Part shown: positions 1 to 9,893 of the stretch, in pieces
Position numbering within the stretch: the first letter of the stretch is position 1
How the letters are laid out: each line of letters opens with the position of its first letter
NCBI GenBank assembly: GCA_913063165.1
Contig: CAJXZL010000009.1
Coordinates: forward strand, 1-51,962
Length of the DNA: 51,962 nt
Origin: an uncultured Saccharospirillaceae bacterium
GTDB lineage: Bacteria; Pseudomonadota; Gammaproteobacteria; Pseudomonadales; Natronospirillaceae
Direction of reading: 5' to 3'
Translations under genes and position numbers: made by a program
Notes under the pieces: generated by a model
What the model was told of the DNA's origin: nothing
Seen by the model: only the letters and a program-made list of their open reading frames with translations
The model's database searches: none

Positions 1-66
1 TAGCATTACACTATCCCGACTTAACCTAGCCAGAGTGCGCTCAACACCCCTATTTGATCTGCATAA

Positions 67-246
67 ATGCGTTATTTGATGTCTGGTCAACAAGATTATT
101 TGTTGCGGGTTGTCAGCAGCAGTCTTAAGAGTTATGAAAACTTTATTCGAGAAAAACTCACCCGCATTCCTGGCATATCTTTCTTAGAGTCAAATTTTGC
201 ATTTGGGCAGGTTAAACGAAAAAATATTTATCCGGATATCAGTTAG
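67..246 (+). pseudogene. Lrp/AsnC-family regulator, C-terminal remnant
   Basis: A 59-codon frame ends in TAG at 244-246. It reads like the back two thirds of the Lrp/AsnC effector-binding (RAM) domain: MSGQQDYLLRVV, then a YENFIREKLTRIPG stretch, then FAFGQVKR near the end. No helix-turn-helix precedes it. All three forward frames upstream are closed by stops (frame of the remnant: 1, 22, 55 and 64; another frame: 27; the third: TGA at 77). The third frame reads LFDLHKC just before the junction, so a one-base frameshift near 68-72 would join HKC to RYLMSG. I infer a decayed regulator, convergent with the gene at 252-890. The rest of the gene, if present, lies left of the window. Confidence 0.6.
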
Positions 247-251
247 TTTTT

Positions 252-890
252 TTAGGCGTGGTCACCGACGAAGGGATTGGTGCGTTTTTCGTGGCCAAAG
301 GTACTACTAGGTCCATGCCCAGGATAGAACCGAACGTCATCACCTAAGGGAAACAATATCTCTCGGCATGAATGCACCAGAGCACGGCTATCGCTCATAG
401 GAAAGTCTGTACGTCCGACACTGCCCGCAAATATCACATCGCCTACCCAAGCTGAACTCGAAGCGGCATCAAAGAAACAGATATGGCCGGGGGTATGGCC
501 GGGGGTATGCACTACCTGCAAGGAAATCTCACCCACCAATACGGTATCGCCATGCGCAAACCATTGGTCTGGCGTGGTGTTTTCGCCAGAGGGGAAGCCC
601 ATCATTTGAGCCTGCTCAACTAACTGATCAAGCCAAAAGGCGTCTGCTTTATGAGGCCCTAAGATGGGAACACCGGTTCTTCGAGACAACTCAGCTGCAG
701 CACCTGCATGATCAAGATGCCCATGGGTCAAAAGAATTTTTTCGAGGGTGACGCCATGCTCCGCAATCACCAATTCAATCTTCTCTATATCGGCACCCGG
801 ATCAATCACGGCTGCTTTTTGCGTTTTTTCACACCAGAGCACCGTACAGTTTTGTTGAAAATGGCTTACTGGCACGGTTACTGACTTCAT
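252..890 (-). CDS. ycbL: YcbL-type metallo-beta-lactamase fold hydrolase (type II glyoxalase)
   Basis: Predicted 212-residue cytoplasmic zinc hydrolase close to E. coli YcbL (GloC), which hydrolyses S-D-lactoylglutathione to D-lactate and glutathione. The metal-binding motif THGHLDH is at residues 55-61. Further family landmarks follow: HTPGHTPGH near 130, [15 protein letters not shown] near 150 and PGHGPSST near 192. Length and the NPF near the C terminus match the family. The ATG overlaps the sthA stop codon in an ATGA arrangement, so it is probably the last, translationally coupled gene of the NQR-sthA transcript. The glyoxalase activity is inferred from the family. Other thiolester substrates are possible. 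Confidence 0.88.
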   Translation of the reverse strand: MKSVTVPVSHFQQNCTVLWCEKTQKAAVIDPGADIEKIELVIAEHGVTLEKILLTHGHLDHAGAAAELSRRTGVPILGPHKADAFWLDQLVEQAQMMGFPSGENTTPDQWFAHGDTVLVGEISLQVVHTPGHTPGHICFFDAASSSAWVGDVIFAGSVGRTDFPMSDSRALVHSCREILFPLGDDVRFYPGHGPSSTFGHEKRTNPFVGDHA

Positions 891-2278
891 AGCCTATTAA
901 GACCATTCAGTGCGGCAACGCGGTAGGCTTCTGCCATCGTTGGATAATTGAACGTATGGCTAATAAAATATTCCAGCGTGTTCCCTGCGCCCTCTTGGCA
1001 CATGATCGCCTGTCCAATGTGCAAGATTTCCGCTGCCTGATCGCCAAAACAATGAATACCCAGCAATTGCAATGTTTCACGATGAAACAGAATTTTCAGT
1101 ACGCCAACATCTTCACCGGTAATTTGGGCACGCGCAGTATCTTTAAAATAGGCTTTACCAACTTCATAAGGTACTTTTTGTGCCGTTAGTTCAGATTCTG
1201 TTTTGCCGACTGAACTAATTTCGGGAATGGTATAAATACCAACAGGCGCATTCACAAAATCATGCACTTTGGTTTGGTCTAAAATAGCATTGGTCGCTGC
1301 ACGGCCTTGGTCGTAAGCTGCACTAGCAAGACTTGGCCAGCCAATAACATCACCAATGGCAAAAATGTGAGGCACTGTGGTCTGGTAATTACTATCGACC
1401 TCAATTTGCCCACGGGAATTGGGTTGAATGCCAATTTGCTCTAAATTCATCCCAGCTGTATTGCCGCTACGGCCATTGGCCCATAAAAAGGCATCAGCCT
1501 TGAGCACTTTGCCACTCTGTAATTTTAAGGTGACCTCTCCATTCGATGAGGTCAATGACTCAAAAGCTTCATTGTGTCGAATGAGCACGCCATGGCTTCG
1601 CATGTGATAACTCAAGGCATCAGAAATCTCATCGTCCATAAAGGCCAACAATCGATCACCTGGGTTTACCAAGTCTACTTTACAACCAAGGCCATTAAAG
1701 ATGGACGCGTACTCGCAACCAATAACACCTGCGCCAAATATGATGATGCGCCTGGGTGTTTGGGTCTGCTCAAGAATGGTATCGCTGTCAAACACGTTTG
1801 AGTGGTTAAAATCAATTTCAGGCGGCCGGTAAGGGCGTGATCCCGTCGCGATAATAAAATAATCGGCAGTCAATTCGTCTGTGAGACCCATTTCTCGGGT
1901 GACTAGCAACCGATGTGTGTCTATAAAAGAAGCGGTGCCATGAAATAGATTCGTCAAATTGCGACTATAAAATCGCGCGCGCATTGAAACCTGCTTATCG
2001 ATAACAGACTGTGCAGATTCGCGCACTTGAGCATAGGACAACATTTTTTGATCTGAGATGTGCCGGAACAACGGGTTGCGGTTAAACCGCATCACTTGAT
2101 GCACCGAATGCCGCAACGCTTTGGAAGGAATGGTACCTTCATGTGTGCAGCCGCCGCCAACTGACAGTCTGGAATCAACGACTGCGACAGATTGACCTTT
2201 TTTACGGGCATTCATCGCCGCACTCTCGCCAGCAGGCCCAGAACCAATAACGACTACATCAAAATGTTGTTTTGTCAT
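887..2278 (-). CDS. sthA: Soluble pyridine nucleotide transhydrogenase
   Basis: Predicted 463-residue FAD flavoprotein (E. coli SthA has 466) that transfers hydride between NADPH and NAD+ in the cytoplasm. An N-terminal FAD Rossmann motif ([10 protein letters not shown]), a second nucleotide motif ([10 protein letters not shown]) and [12 protein letters not shown] are visible. The active site reads [16 protein letters not shown]: the first cysteine is kept and the second of the disulfide pair is Thr, which separates transhydrogenases from lipoamide dehydrogenase and glutathione reductase. I chose the ATG at 2278 over one nine codons upstream because AAGGAAAG lies 8 bases before it and it matches the usual N terminus. 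It lies 50 bases after nqrM on the same strand. Confidence 0.93.
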   Translation of the reverse strand: MTKQHFDVVVIGSGPAGESAAMNARKKGQSVAVVDSRLSVGGGCTHEGTIPSKALRHSVHQVMRFNRNPLFRHISDQKMLSYAQVRESAQSVIDKQVSMRARFYSRNLTNLFHGTASFIDTHRLLVTREMGLTDELTADYFIIATGSRPYRPPEIDFNHSNVFDSDTILEQTQTPRRIIIFGAGVIGCEYASIFNGLGCKVDLVNPGDRLLAFMDDEISDALSYHMRSHGVLIRHNEAFESLTSSNGEVTLKLQSGKVLKADAFLWANGRSGNTAGMNLEQIGIQPNSRGQIEVDSNYQTTVPHIFAIGDVIGWPSLASAAYDQGRAATNAILDQTKVHDFVNAPVGIYTIPEISSVGKTESELTAQKVPYEVGKAYFKDTARAQITGEDVGVLKILFHRETLQLLGIHCFGDQAAEILHIGQAIMCQEGAGNTLEYFISHTFNYPTMAEAYRVAALNGLNRL

Positions 2279-2328
2279 AACCTGACTTTCCTTAACCATT
2301 GCCATGCTCGATAAATAAGCAGCTGACT

Positions 2329-2565
2329 TTATTTCTTTTTGGGTGCAGCGTCGTATGCCATCACTTTGGCTGAATCACCCGCAGGTGCTTCCTCACTTTC
2401 ACACAGGCTTTTATCGCCTTTACAAACGTCACAAGCGACGTCCATACCAAGGGCAGACATGCCACCGCAGCTACCAGAAATAGGTTTTTTACCCATTAAA
2501 ACGCCGACTGACATAAGACCCACGACGATCAACATCGCTAAAAATACTACTGCAAAAAGTGCCAT
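2329..2565 (-). CDS. nqrM: Na+-NQR maturation protein NqrM (DUF539)
   Basis: A 78-residue protein with one N-terminal membrane helix (about residues 2-24) and a short cysteine-rich tail: SGSCGG, then DVACDVC, then SLCE. These four cysteines are the NqrM hallmark. The family is required to assemble the NQR complex, probably by delivering iron to the Cys cluster between NqrD and NqrE. A longer frame opens at 2640, but it would overlap apbE. The ATG at 2565 has AGGAG 7 bases upstream, inside the apbE end, and lies 1 base after the apbE stop. The usual family length of 70-80 residues also supports this start. Confidence 0.9.
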   Translation of the reverse strand: MALFAVVFLAMLIVVGLMSVGVLMGKKPISGSCGGMSALGMDVACDVCKGDKSLCESEEAPAGDSAKVMAYDAAPKKK

Positions 2566-2566
2566 G

Positions 2567-3610
2567 CTATTGCTCCTGTAAAACCAATCTATTAAAGGCT
2601 GAACTGGTGTGTTCAACAAATTCTGTGCCCTTCTTTTCAATTAACAGCACAGCTAACTGTTCTTTTTCGGCAACGGTAATTGCCTTATCTGGCCCCATGA
2701 CCATCATAGCAGTTGCCCAAGCATCTGCCTCTCCACTTGATGCCGTTATAACGGTAACCGACGCAAGATGGTGACGAATGGGATAGCCATTTGCTGGATC
2801 GATGGTATGCGAGTATCTGGTACCATCGATTTCGAAATAATTTCGATAGTCGCCCGAGGTGGCGATCGATACGCCAGAAAGGGGTATGATTTTATAGACG
2901 CCTCGTGCGCCTGACTCTGGCGTTTCAACTGCCACGTTCCAGGCCTGACCATCTGGCTTCAAACCGGATAGTCGCATTTCGCCACCCACTTCCACCAAAA
3001 AATCAGTAAACCCTTGCGCCATGAGGTATTCAGCGATCTTATCAACCGCATAGCCTTTTGCTACGGCCGACAAGTCAATGCGCCTAGGCTGCAGCTTCTT
3101 AACCCGATAGGCTCCTTCGTGCAGATCAAGGACAATGCCTTGATAGCCGACGTCAGCCAATACCGCCTGGAGTAAACGTGGGTCAGGTACCTGCTCTCTT
3201 CTCGCTTTTGGCCCAAAACCCCACAGGTCGACTAATGGCCCAACCGTGATGTCAAATGCCCCGTTTGATCGTTCAGCGACCGATTGGCTAATTGCCAATA
3301 CCTCGCCTAGGGCGTTTGATATGTCAAACCATTCAGCACCAACGGCATCGTTAAACTGGTTTAATTCTGAATCATCAATGTAGGTCGACATTGACTGGTT
3401 TACTGCTTCTAACGCGGTGTCGGTACCTGACTGCAACGACCGAACATCGCTTTCTTGTCCTACAAACCGCACATTATAACTGGTGCCTAATGCGCGACCG
3501 TAGAAATGCTGCACCGCAGGTGCTTCATTAAAATCACAGGCGCCTAATAACAAAACTGCCATTAAAATGGCAGTTTTTAAGACGGACTGTCGATACCGTA
3601 ATGGAATCAC
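2567..3610 (-). CDS. apbE: FAD:protein FMN transferase, lipoprotein
   Basis: Predicted 347-residue periplasmic flavin transferase that attaches FMN through a phosphoester bond to threonines of NqrB and NqrC. The N terminus is a lipoprotein signal with lipobox LLGAC, the Cys being about residue 25. Family motifs follow in order: SMSTYIDDSELNQFN, DITVGPLVDLWGFGP, DLSAVAKGYAVDKIAEYL, VEVGGEMRLSG, IATSGDYRNY, YSHTIDPANGYP and ADAWATAMMVMG. The start is GTG with only a weak, distant Shine-Dalgarno. It sits between nqrF and nqrM, the usual place for a dedicated NQR flavinylation enzyme. Confidence 0.94.
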   Translation of the reverse strand: MIPLRYRQSVLKTAILMAVLLLGACDFNEAPAVQHFYGRALGTSYNVRFVGQESDVRSLQSGTDTALEAVNQSMSTYIDDSELNQFNDAVGAEWFDISNALGEVLAISQSVAERSNGAFDITVGPLVDLWGFGPKARREQVPDPRLLQAVLADVGYQGIVLDLHEGAYRVKKLQPRRIDLSAVAKGYAVDKIAEYLMAQGFTDFLVEVGGEMRLSGLKPDGQAWNVAVETPESGARGVYKIIPLSGVSIATSGDYRNYFEIDGTRYSHTIDPANGYPIRHHLASVTVITASSGEADAWATAMMVMGPDKAITVAEKEQLAVLLIEKKGTEFVEHTSSAFNRLVLQEQ

Positions 3611-3628
3611 TATGACAGCAACCTCAGA

Positions 3629-4855
3629 TTAGCCACCGAAGTCGTCAAGCATGATGTTCTCATCTTCGACACCCAAATCTTTGAGCATTTTAATGACAGC
3701 TGCGTTCATCATTGGCGGTCCACACATGTAGTATTCGCAATCTTCTGGTGCTTCATGATCACGCAGATAGTTTTCAAACAAAACGTTGTGGATAAAGCCT
3801 GTCATGCCATCCCAGTTATCTTCTGGTTGCGGGTCAGACAAGGCCAAATGCCATTTGAAATTGTCATTTTCTGACGCGAGCATGTTGTACTCGTCGTCAT
3901 AAAACGTTTCGCGCAATGAACGAGCACCGTACCAGAAACTCATTTTGCGGGTCGACTTAAGACGCTTCAACTGATCGAAAATGTGCGAGCGCATCGGAGC
4001 CATGCCTGCGCCACCACCGATAAAGACCATTTCTGCATCAGTCTCTTTAGCAAAGAACTCACCAAAGGGACCATATACAGCCATCTTGTCGCCAGGCTTC
4101 AGATTAAATACGTATGAAGACATTTGTCCCGGAGGTAACTGAGTGCCAGGAGGAGGCGTTGCAATACGAATATTGAACTTAACCAAACCACGCTCTTCTG
4201 GATAGTTAGCCATTGAATATGCACGGATACAAGGCTCTGTAACCTTAGATTCAAGTTTAAAAAATCCAAAACGTTCCCAATCACCACGGTATTCTTCTTC
4301 AATTTCAAAATCGGAGAATTTGACATGGTGTACTGGTGTTTCAAGCTGCACATAACCACCGGCACGGAAATCAACATTCTCGCCTTCAGGCAATTGCAAA
4401 GTCAGTTCTTTAATGAAAGTAGCGACGTTCGGGTTAGATACAACCGTACACTCCCACTTCTTAACACCAAAAACTTCATCAGGGATCTGAATGACCATGT
4501 CTTGCTTCACCGCTACCTGACAGGCCAAACGGTAGCCTTCGCGTGCTTGGCCTTTCGTAAAGCTTGATTCTTCGGTAGGTAGCATAGAACCACCACCCTC
4601 GGTAACCTGACAACGACACTGGGCACAGGTACCGCCGCCGCCACAGGCAGACGACAAGAATAATCCTGAATCTGCTAGGGTTTGCAGTAATTTACCACCT
4701 GCTGGTACGGTGATTGTGCGGTCAGCATCATTATTGATCATGATTTTGACATCGCCAACACTGACCAACTTCGATCGCGCTGCCAGAATAATAGCCACCA
4801 GTGCGAACACGATGACCATAAACATGACAACACCTAAAAGAATTTCTGAACTCAT
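3629..4855 (-). CDS. nqrF: Na+-NQR subunit F (NADH dehydrogenase, 2Fe-2S, FAD)
   Basis: Predicted 408-residue electron-entry subunit of the sodium pump. It oxidises NADH and passes electrons through FAD to a 2Fe-2S cluster. One membrane helix (residues 5-26) is followed by a ferredoxin domain with C71, C77, C80 and C112 ([10 protein letters not shown]), which align with the Vibrio ligands. Next come an FAD domain with RAYSMANYP and an NADH domain with [12 protein letters not shown] and a CGPPMM motif near the C terminus. The ATG follows GGAG with 8 bases spacing. nqrE lies 16 bases upstream. Nothing unusual. Confidence 0.97.
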   Translation of the reverse strand: MSSEILLGVVMFMVIVFALVAIILAARSKLVSVGDVKIMINNDADRTITVPAGGKLLQTLADSGLFLSSACGGGGTCAQCRCQVTEGGGSMLPTEESSFTKGQAREGYRLACQVAVKQDMVIQIPDEVFGVKKWECTVVSNPNVATFIKELTLQLPEGENVDFRAGGYVQLETPVHHVKFSDFEIEEEYRGDWERFGFFKLESKVTEPCIRAYSMANYPEERGLVKFNIRIATPPPGTQLPPGQMSSYVFNLKPGDKMAVYGPFGEFFAKETDAEMVFIGGGAGMAPMRSHIFDQLKRLKSTRKMSFWYGARSLRETFYDDEYNMLASENDNFKWHLALSDPQPEDNWDGMTGFIHNVLFENYLRDHEAPEDCEYYMCGPPMMNAAVIKMLKDLGVEDENIMLDDFGG

Positions 4856-4871
4856 TTTATTGGCTCCTTAC

Positions 4872-5480
4872 TTACAGGCTGACACCAGAGAAAGACATAA
4901 AGCCTAGTGACATTAGGCCCACAGTAATAAAGGTGATGCCTAAGCCTTCTAAACCCTTAGGTACATCACTGTACTTTAGCTTTTCTCGGATACCCGCTAA
5001 CGCCATGATCGCTAACGCCCAACCAACACCAGATCCGATACCGTATACAGTACTTTCTACAAAGGTGTAGTCACGCTCAACCATGAACAATGAACCAGCC
5101 AAAATGGCACAGTTTACTGTAATTAGTGGCAAGAAAACGCCCAGGGCGTTGTATAGTGCCGGCACATACTTATCTAGAAACATTTCTAGGATCTGAACCA
5201 TGGCAGCGATGACACCAATGTATGCCAAATAACCTAAAAAGCTGAGATCAGCCTCAGGGAAACCCGCCCAGCCCAATGCGCCTTCTTTAAGCACATAGTT
5301 AAACAACAAATTGTTTACCGGTACCGTGATGACCTGTACGACAACAACCGCGATGCCCAAGCCAATAGCAGTATTCACTTTTTTAGACAATGCCAAAAAC
5401 GTACACATGCCTAAGAAAAACGCCAACGCCATGTTTTCTACAAATACGGCTCTGATAAATAAACTAATCAAGGCTTCCAT
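4872..5480 (-). CDS. nqrE: Na+-NQR subunit E
   Basis: Predicted 202-residue integral membrane subunit with about six helices, homologous to NqrD and RnfA. It forms part of the sodium channel and shares an iron site with NqrD. The conserved stretch [16 protein letters not shown] (from residue 17) carries one iron-ligand Cys, and [12 protein letters not shown] (near 120) carries the second. The start codon directly follows the nqrD stop codon, and GAGG for its translation lies inside the nqrD end. Length and sequence are typical. Confidence 0.96.
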   Translation of the reverse strand: MEALISLFIRAVFVENMALAFFLGMCTFLALSKKVNTAIGLGIAVVVVQVITVPVNNLLFNYVLKEGALGWAGFPEADLSFLGYLAYIGVIAAMVQILEMFLDKYVPALYNALGVFLPLITVNCAILAGSLFMVERDYTFVESTVYGIGSGVGWALAIMALAGIREKLKYSDVPKGLEGLGITFITVGLMSLGFMSFSGVSL

Positions 5481-6143
5481 TTACAGGGCCTCCTTGTTTA
5501 CGTGGGCACTCAACGTAAATTCACGCGCTTCTTGTTGGTCTGTCTTCCAAGTACGCAGAATCCAGATGAAACCTGCAATCACGAAAAAGGCTGAAGGCGG
5601 CAACAACAACATGCCGTTAGGGATATACCAGCCACCGTCATTAACGACTGGAAATACCGTCATACCAAACCAAGTGCCAGCACCGAAAATTTCACGGATG
5701 GTCGCAACAAAGATCAGGACAACAGAATAGCCAAGACCGTTACCGATACCGTCTAGAAAACTAACGCCCGGCGGGTTAGCCATGGCGAAGGCTTCTGCAC
5801 GGCCCATTACGATACAGTTGGTAATGATCAAACCAATGAATACTGACAGCTGCTTCGACATGTCGAATGCATAGGCTTTCAATATTTGGTCAACCACAAT
5901 AACCAACGACGCAATAATGGTCATCTGTACGATGATACGAATGCTAGAGGGGATCTGGTTGCGAATCAGTGAAATAGACAGGTTTGAAAACGCTGTCACC
6001 GACGTTAACGCAATAGCCATTACCATTGTGACCTGCATGCTGGTCGTAACCGCCAGCGCAGAACACACACCCAAGATTTGCAAGGCAATCGGGTTGTTAG
6101 CAAAAATGGGGTGTATCAATATCTTCTTAGTTGAAGTCGACAT
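5481..6143 (-). CDS. nqrD: Na+-NQR subunit D
   Basis: Predicted 220-residue membrane subunit with about six helices, paired with NqrE. Conserved features are [18 protein letters not shown] near the N terminus with an iron-ligand Cys, [15 protein letters not shown] near residue 108 with the second Cys, and [17 protein letters not shown]. The ATG follows a strong GGGGAGG with 7 bases spacing and lies 2 bases after the nqrC stop. Typical family length. Confidence 0.96.
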   Translation of the reverse strand: MSTSTKKILIHPIFANNPIALQILGVCSALAVTTSMQVTMVMAIALTSVTAFSNLSISLIRNQIPSSIRIIVQMTIIASLVIVVDQILKAYAFDMSKQLSVFIGLIITNCIVMGRAEAFAMANPPGVSFLDGIGNGLGYSVVLIFVATIREIFGAGTWFGMTVFPVVNDGGWYIPNGMLLLPPSAFFVIAGFIWILRTWKTDQQEAREFTLSAHVNKEAL

Positions 6144-6145
6144 TA

Positions 6146-6925
6146 TTATGCCTCCCCTGCTTTAAGGTGCTTAATGAATGGTGCAAATGCGTTATCACCC
6201 ATCCAAAAACGAACCAAATTATCTACACCACGGCTTGTCAACGTAGCACCTGACAATCCATCTACTGCAAAACGCTTTTCGGATTCGATATCGTTATTCG
6301 CCTGACCCTTTTTGACATACACGCCGATGTCGCCGTTGCCATCATAAATTTCTTTGCCTATCCATAAGGCTTTCCATTTAGGGTTGTCGATTTCGCCACC
6401 CAATCCAGGTGTTTCTGCATGCTCATAAAAGCCCAATCCAACGACTGTGTTTAAGTCAGCTTCTAGTGCTACAAAGCCCCACAATGTTGACCACAGAGCA
6501 TATCCACGAATAGGCAGAATAAGGGTTTTTAGCTCACCATTTTCAATGACTTCGTACACTTTGGCGTAGTTTTCTAAGCGTTTGATGCTAGCGATGTCTG
6601 TATCGGCATCCAATTTATCAGAACGCTTAGGGTCCTTTGATGCCTTTCTTTGGTCGTAAGTAGCTACGTCTAAGTCAGTGGCATAAGTACCCGTGCGCAA
6701 ATCAACAAGCTTGGTTGAGATAACACCGAACTGGTCTTCAATTGATTTACTTGCGTCATACAACCCAGCGGCTGCAAGAATGTTTTTCTTCACTTCCAGC
6801 GTCTTATTTAACTGTTGTAAAGGTTTTAGCGAGATTGCGGCATAAGACACGACAATCGAGCAAACCAAACAGACTAGAAATGCGATTCTAATCGTGTTTG
6901 AAATGGAGTCTTTTTTACTGGACAC
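6146..6925 (-). CDS. nqrC: Na+-NQR subunit C (covalent FMN)
   Basis: Predicted 259-residue subunit with one N-terminal membrane helix (about residues 11-32) and a periplasmic FMN-binding domain. The flavinylation motif is SGAT near the C terminus, Thr228 being the expected FMN attachment site made by ApbE. The conserved [10 protein letters not shown] motif is also present (near 170). The start is GTG, overlapping the end of nqrB by 11 bases, with GGAGGG 8 bases upstream. That is a strong translation signal and points to coupling with nqrB. Confidence 0.95.
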   Translation of the reverse strand: MSSKKDSISNTIRIAFLVCLVCSIVVSYAAISLKPLQQLNKTLEVKKNILAAAGLYDASKSIEDQFGVISTKLVDLRTGTYATDLDVATYDQRKASKDPKRSDKLDADTDIASIKRLENYAKVYEVIENGELKTLILPIRGYALWSTLWGFVALEADLNTVVGLGFYEHAETPGLGGEIDNPKWKALWIGKEIYDGNGDIGVYVKKGQANNDIESEKRFAVDGLSGATLTSRGVDNLVRFWMGDNAFAPFIKHLKAGEA

Positions 6926-8117
6926 GAGCAGCCCTCCGCTTGATATTGGACTGAATCACAAAATGGTCGATGAGCGGTGCAAACAGGTTCGCGAACAGGA
7001 TGGCAAGCATCATGCCCTCAGGGAACGCTGGGTTTACCACACGAATCATGATTACCATAAAGCCGATAAGACCACCAAAATACCACTTACCCGTATTGGT
7101 CATAGAGGCAGATACAGGGTCAGTTGCCATGAACATCATGCCAAACGCGAAACCACCAATCACCAAATGCCAATGCCAAGGCAAGTTAAGCATGGCGTTG
7201 GATTCTGAACCGATCACATTGAACAGCAATGCTGTTGCAATCATGCCCGCCAAAACACCCGCAACGATGCGCCACGAGGCAACACCGGTGATTAACAGGA
7301 ATGCGCCTGCAATCAGAATTGCTAATGTCGAGGTTTCACCCACTGAACCGGCCATGTTGCCAATAAAGGCATCAAACCAAGTGAGTCCACCCAAGGCACC
7401 AGAAACCAAACCTTCGCTAGCGGCTACGCTCAATGCAGTGGCGCCAGAGAAGCCGTCAACCGCAACCCAGACCGCGTCGCCTGACATGAATGCAGGGTAA
7501 GCAAAGAACAAGAACGCACGACCCGTTAGTGCAGGGTTTAGGAAGTTCTTACCCGTACCACCAAACACTTCTTTACCGAATACCACACCGAAAGAAATAC
7601 CCAGTGCAGCAGCCCATAATGGAATTGAAGGAGGACAAGTTAAGGCAAACAAAATAGAAGTAACGAAGAAACCTTCGTTGATTTCGTGGCCACGAACTGC
7701 AGCAAATAGTGCTTCCCAAATACCACCCACAATAAACACTGTTACGTAGATAGGTAGGAAGTACCAAGCACCGTATACGATGTTGTCCCAATAGCTGTCA
7801 GGATTGTTACCAGCAAACATGCTGATAAACATCTCGCGCCAGCCATCGGCCAGAGGTGCACCAGCAGCTATTGCTGTGTTGGCTTGTAGGCCAAGGTTAT
7901 ACATACCTACTACCATCGGCAGTAAGGCAGCAAACCAGACCAAAATCATAATACGCTTCATATCGTTACTGTCGCGCACGTGTGACGTGGTACGTGTAAC
8001 AATGCTTGGCTTATATGTGGCTGTATCCACCATCTCGTATAGGGCATACAGCTTTTCAAAGCGACCACCGTTTACAAAATGGGGCTCTATTGAATCAAGG
8101 ACTTTACGCAAACCCAT
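6915..8117 (-). CDS. nqrB: Na+-NQR subunit B (covalent FMN, riboflavin site)
   Basis: Predicted 400-residue core membrane subunit with about ten helices. It carries covalent FMN and is central to sodium translocation and quinone reduction. The flavinylation motif DGFSGAT ends at Thr227. Other conserved stretches are [22 protein letters not shown] and [21 protein letters not shown]. It lies 2 bases after nqrA and overlaps nqrC by 11 bases. Length and motifs are normal. Confidence 0.97.
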   Translation of the reverse strand: MGLRKVLDSIEPHFVNGGRFEKLYALYEMVDTATYKPSIVTRTTSHVRDSNDMKRIMILVWFAALLPMVVGMYNLGLQANTAIAAGAPLADGWREMFISMFAGNNPDSYWDNIVYGAWYFLPIYVTVFIVGGIWEALFAAVRGHEINEGFFVTSILFALTCPPSIPLWAAALGISFGVVFGKEVFGGTGKNFLNPALTGRAFLFFAYPAFMSGDAVWVAVDGFSGATALSVAASEGLVSGALGGLTWFDAFIGNMAGSVGETSTLAILIAGAFLLITGVASWRIVAGVLAGMIATALLFNVIGSESNAMLNLPWHWHLVIGGFAFGMMFMATDPVSASMTNTGKWYFGGLIGFMVIMIRVVNPAFPEGMMLAILFANLFAPLIDHFVIQSNIKRRAARVQ

Positions 8118-8119
8118 GA

Positions 8120-9457
8120 TTAACCCTCCCGCTCAATAGTGGTCAAGCAGTCCCTAAGAATAGGGCCAAACTCATATTTACCCGTACACACATAGGTGCA
8201 CAATGCCAAGTCTTCTTCGTCCAATTCTAACGCGCCTAATTTTTCGGCTGAGTCTAAATCTTTAACGATAAGTGCACGTAGCAGAGGGGTTGCCAATATA
8301 TCCAATGGCATAACCGCTTCGTAGTTACCCAACGGCAACAAACAACGCTCAGAGCCGTTCGCCGTGGTGGTGAAATCAAATTTCTTACCACGCGAAAAGG
8401 CTGACATAAACGTGTTCATTTTTGAGTAGGCGTTGAAACCAGCACGCAAGTAGTGCAGCAGCTCGCGGTCACGGCCTTCAACCAACACACTGATTTGATT
8501 GTGGAAACGACCGAGGTAGCTATAAACACCAGCGTTGGCGGTACGACCACCGAAGACAGAACCGGAAATCAGGCGGTTTTCGCCATCTTTGGTTTCGCCA
8601 GCAGCCAATTCAGCAACATTTGCGCCGATACGGGTGCGAATCAATCGAGGATTATTCACCTGTGGGCCAGCAAGTGCGATCACACGCTCAACACTCAATT
8701 GGCCAGTTGTGAACAACTTACCAATGGCGATGACGTCTTGATAACCTAGCGTCCATACCACACGTGATACAGCGACTGGATGCAAGAAATGGATGTGCGT
8801 TCCCACGTTACCTGCTGGGTGCACGCCACCAAATTCGGTCACGGTCGCTTTGCCAGTAGGAATAGAAGCACCAGGTGCTTTGCCCACGAATACTTTGCCT
8901 TCAGCCAAACGATCTAAAACGGCCAAGCCGTTTTCAAACGCTTCCGATTGCTCTGCAATAACAACAGCTGGGTCGGCGCATAGTGGCGTGGTATCCATAG
9001 CAGAAATAAAGATAGCTGATGGACGTGAACCAGGCTTTGGCGTTTTGCTGAATGGACGGGTACGTAATGCTGTCCACATACCAGAATTCACCAGATTCTC
9101 TTCGACTTGCTCTGCCGACAAACCACTAAGTGCAGCGACGTCGTATTGTGCAAATTGTTCAGATTCGTCTCCATCTAACGTGATTACCAAAGACTGAAAC
9201 ACTCGACGTGCACCGCGGTTAATTTCCTGGACAATGCCAGCCGCTGGAGCAGTGAAATGTACGCCTTCAATTTTCTTGTCAGAAAAGAGGACCTGACCGA
9301 GCTTTACCCGATCACCTACCTTGACAGCCATTGTTGGTTTCATACCTTGGTAATCATGTCCAACGACTGCTACTGATGTCACTGCGTTACCGTCTTTAAT
9401 AGACTGTACGGGTGCACCAGTAATGGGCAGGTCGAGACCTTTTTTGATTTCGATCAT
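8120..9457 (-). CDS. nqrA: Na+-NQR subunit A
   Basis: Predicted 445-residue peripheral cytoplasmic subunit, first gene of the NQR operon, near the quinone site of the complex. The N terminus [15 protein letters not shown] and the [15 protein letters not shown] lipoyl-like fold segment are diagnostic. Near the C terminus [16 protein letters not shown] is conserved. The frame stays open to 9493, but I chose the ATG at 9457: the extra 12 residues come from a poly-T run and are absent from the usual family N terminus. The upstream 436-base gap should hold the operon promoter. Confidence 0.95.
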   Translation of the reverse strand: MIEIKKGLDLPITGAPVQSIKDGNAVTSVAVVGHDYQGMKPTMAVKVGDRVKLGQVLFSDKKIEGVHFTAPAAGIVQEINRGARRVFQSLVITLDGDESEQFAQYDVAALSGLSAEQVEENLVNSGMWTALRTRPFSKTPKPGSRPSAIFISAMDTTPLCADPAVVIAEQSEAFENGLAVLDRLAEGKVFVGKAPGASIPTGKATVTEFGGVHPAGNVGTHIHFLHPVAVSRVVWTLGYQDVIAIGKLFTTGQLSVERVIALAGPQVNNPRLIRTRIGANVAELAAGETKDGENRLISGSVFGGRTANAGVYSYLGRFHNQISVLVEGRDRELLHYLRAGFNAYSKMNTFMSAFSRGKKFDFTTTANGSERCLLPLGNYEAVMPLDILATPLLRALIVKDLDSAEKLGALELDEEDLALCTYVCTGKYEFGPILRDCLTTIEREG

Positions 9458-9596
9458 ATGCCTAGTCCAATAACAGTTAAAAAAAAGGATCATCCGCCAC
9501 CAATACCATGATTGGTCAGCGAACCATTTAAATAATTCGTATTTTGCCGCTCACATGCCGCTCAGTTGGCAATCGTGCGCAAAAAAATCGTGGCGA

Positions 9597-9626
9597 AGTA
9601 TAAAAGAGCAGGCCTAGTGATGGCTA
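9597..9626 (-). promoter_or_regulatory. Candidate sigma70 promoter for the NQR operon
   Basis: On the minus strand a TATACT -10 element (9602 to 9597) lies 18 bases after a TAGCCA hexamer (9626 to 9621; 4 of 6 match to TTGACA). This would give a leader of roughly 130 bases before nqrA. The -35 is weak, so this is only a candidate. Confidence 0.3.
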
Positions 9627-9827
9627 GACTTCCTTTACATTTCTTACCGATTTTTGCGTAATTTTGGGTTGCCGTATGCCCAATTGGACCTAATTAAAGG
9701 CCAACACGGCTTCGCAACCCTATAATTCCATTTTGCCGCCGTACTCTACGCGTTTTCAAAGCAGGTTATATAGATTCATGTCATTTGCGCAACAGACACC
9801 TGAATCTTTTAGAACCGTCACAACGGC

Positions 9828-9857
9828 TTTTCATAGTAATTTGCGGGGTGCTACAAT
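9828..9857 (+). promoter_or_regulatory. Candidate sigma70 promoter for mfd
   Basis: A TACAAT -10 element at 9852-9857 is preceded, 18 bases earlier, by TTTTCA (4 of 6 match to TTGACA). Transcription would start about 30 bases before the mfd ATG. The -35 is imperfect. Confidence 0.35.
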
Positions 9858-9893
9858 GCGCGCCTTATTTTTCGCTAACGGAACCCCCTGCCC

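Larger units (their letters stand above)
9458..9893. other. Divergent intergenic region between nqrA and mfd
   Basis: This 436-base gap has no convincing gene. It should contain the promoters for the leftward NQR operon and rightward mfd. I see weak sigma70-like pairs in both directions (listed separately) and a 9-base direct repeat, TGCCGCTCA, at 9545-9553 and 9556-9564. Short frames such as the ATG at 9555 (20 codons) lack ribosome binding sites. A longer plus-strand frame from 9733 runs into mfd out of frame and looks spurious. Confidence 0.6.

Noticed and set aside
481-512. Perfect 12-base tandem repeat inside the ycbL gene
   Set aside because: It encodes the conserved HTPGHTPGH motif of metallo-beta-lactamase fold hydrolases, so it is a protein motif and not a DNA repeat element.
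2566-2640. Longer NqrM with 25 extra N-terminal residues
   Set aside because: It would overlap the end of apbE, and the ATG at 2565 has a strong ribosome binding site and the normal family start.
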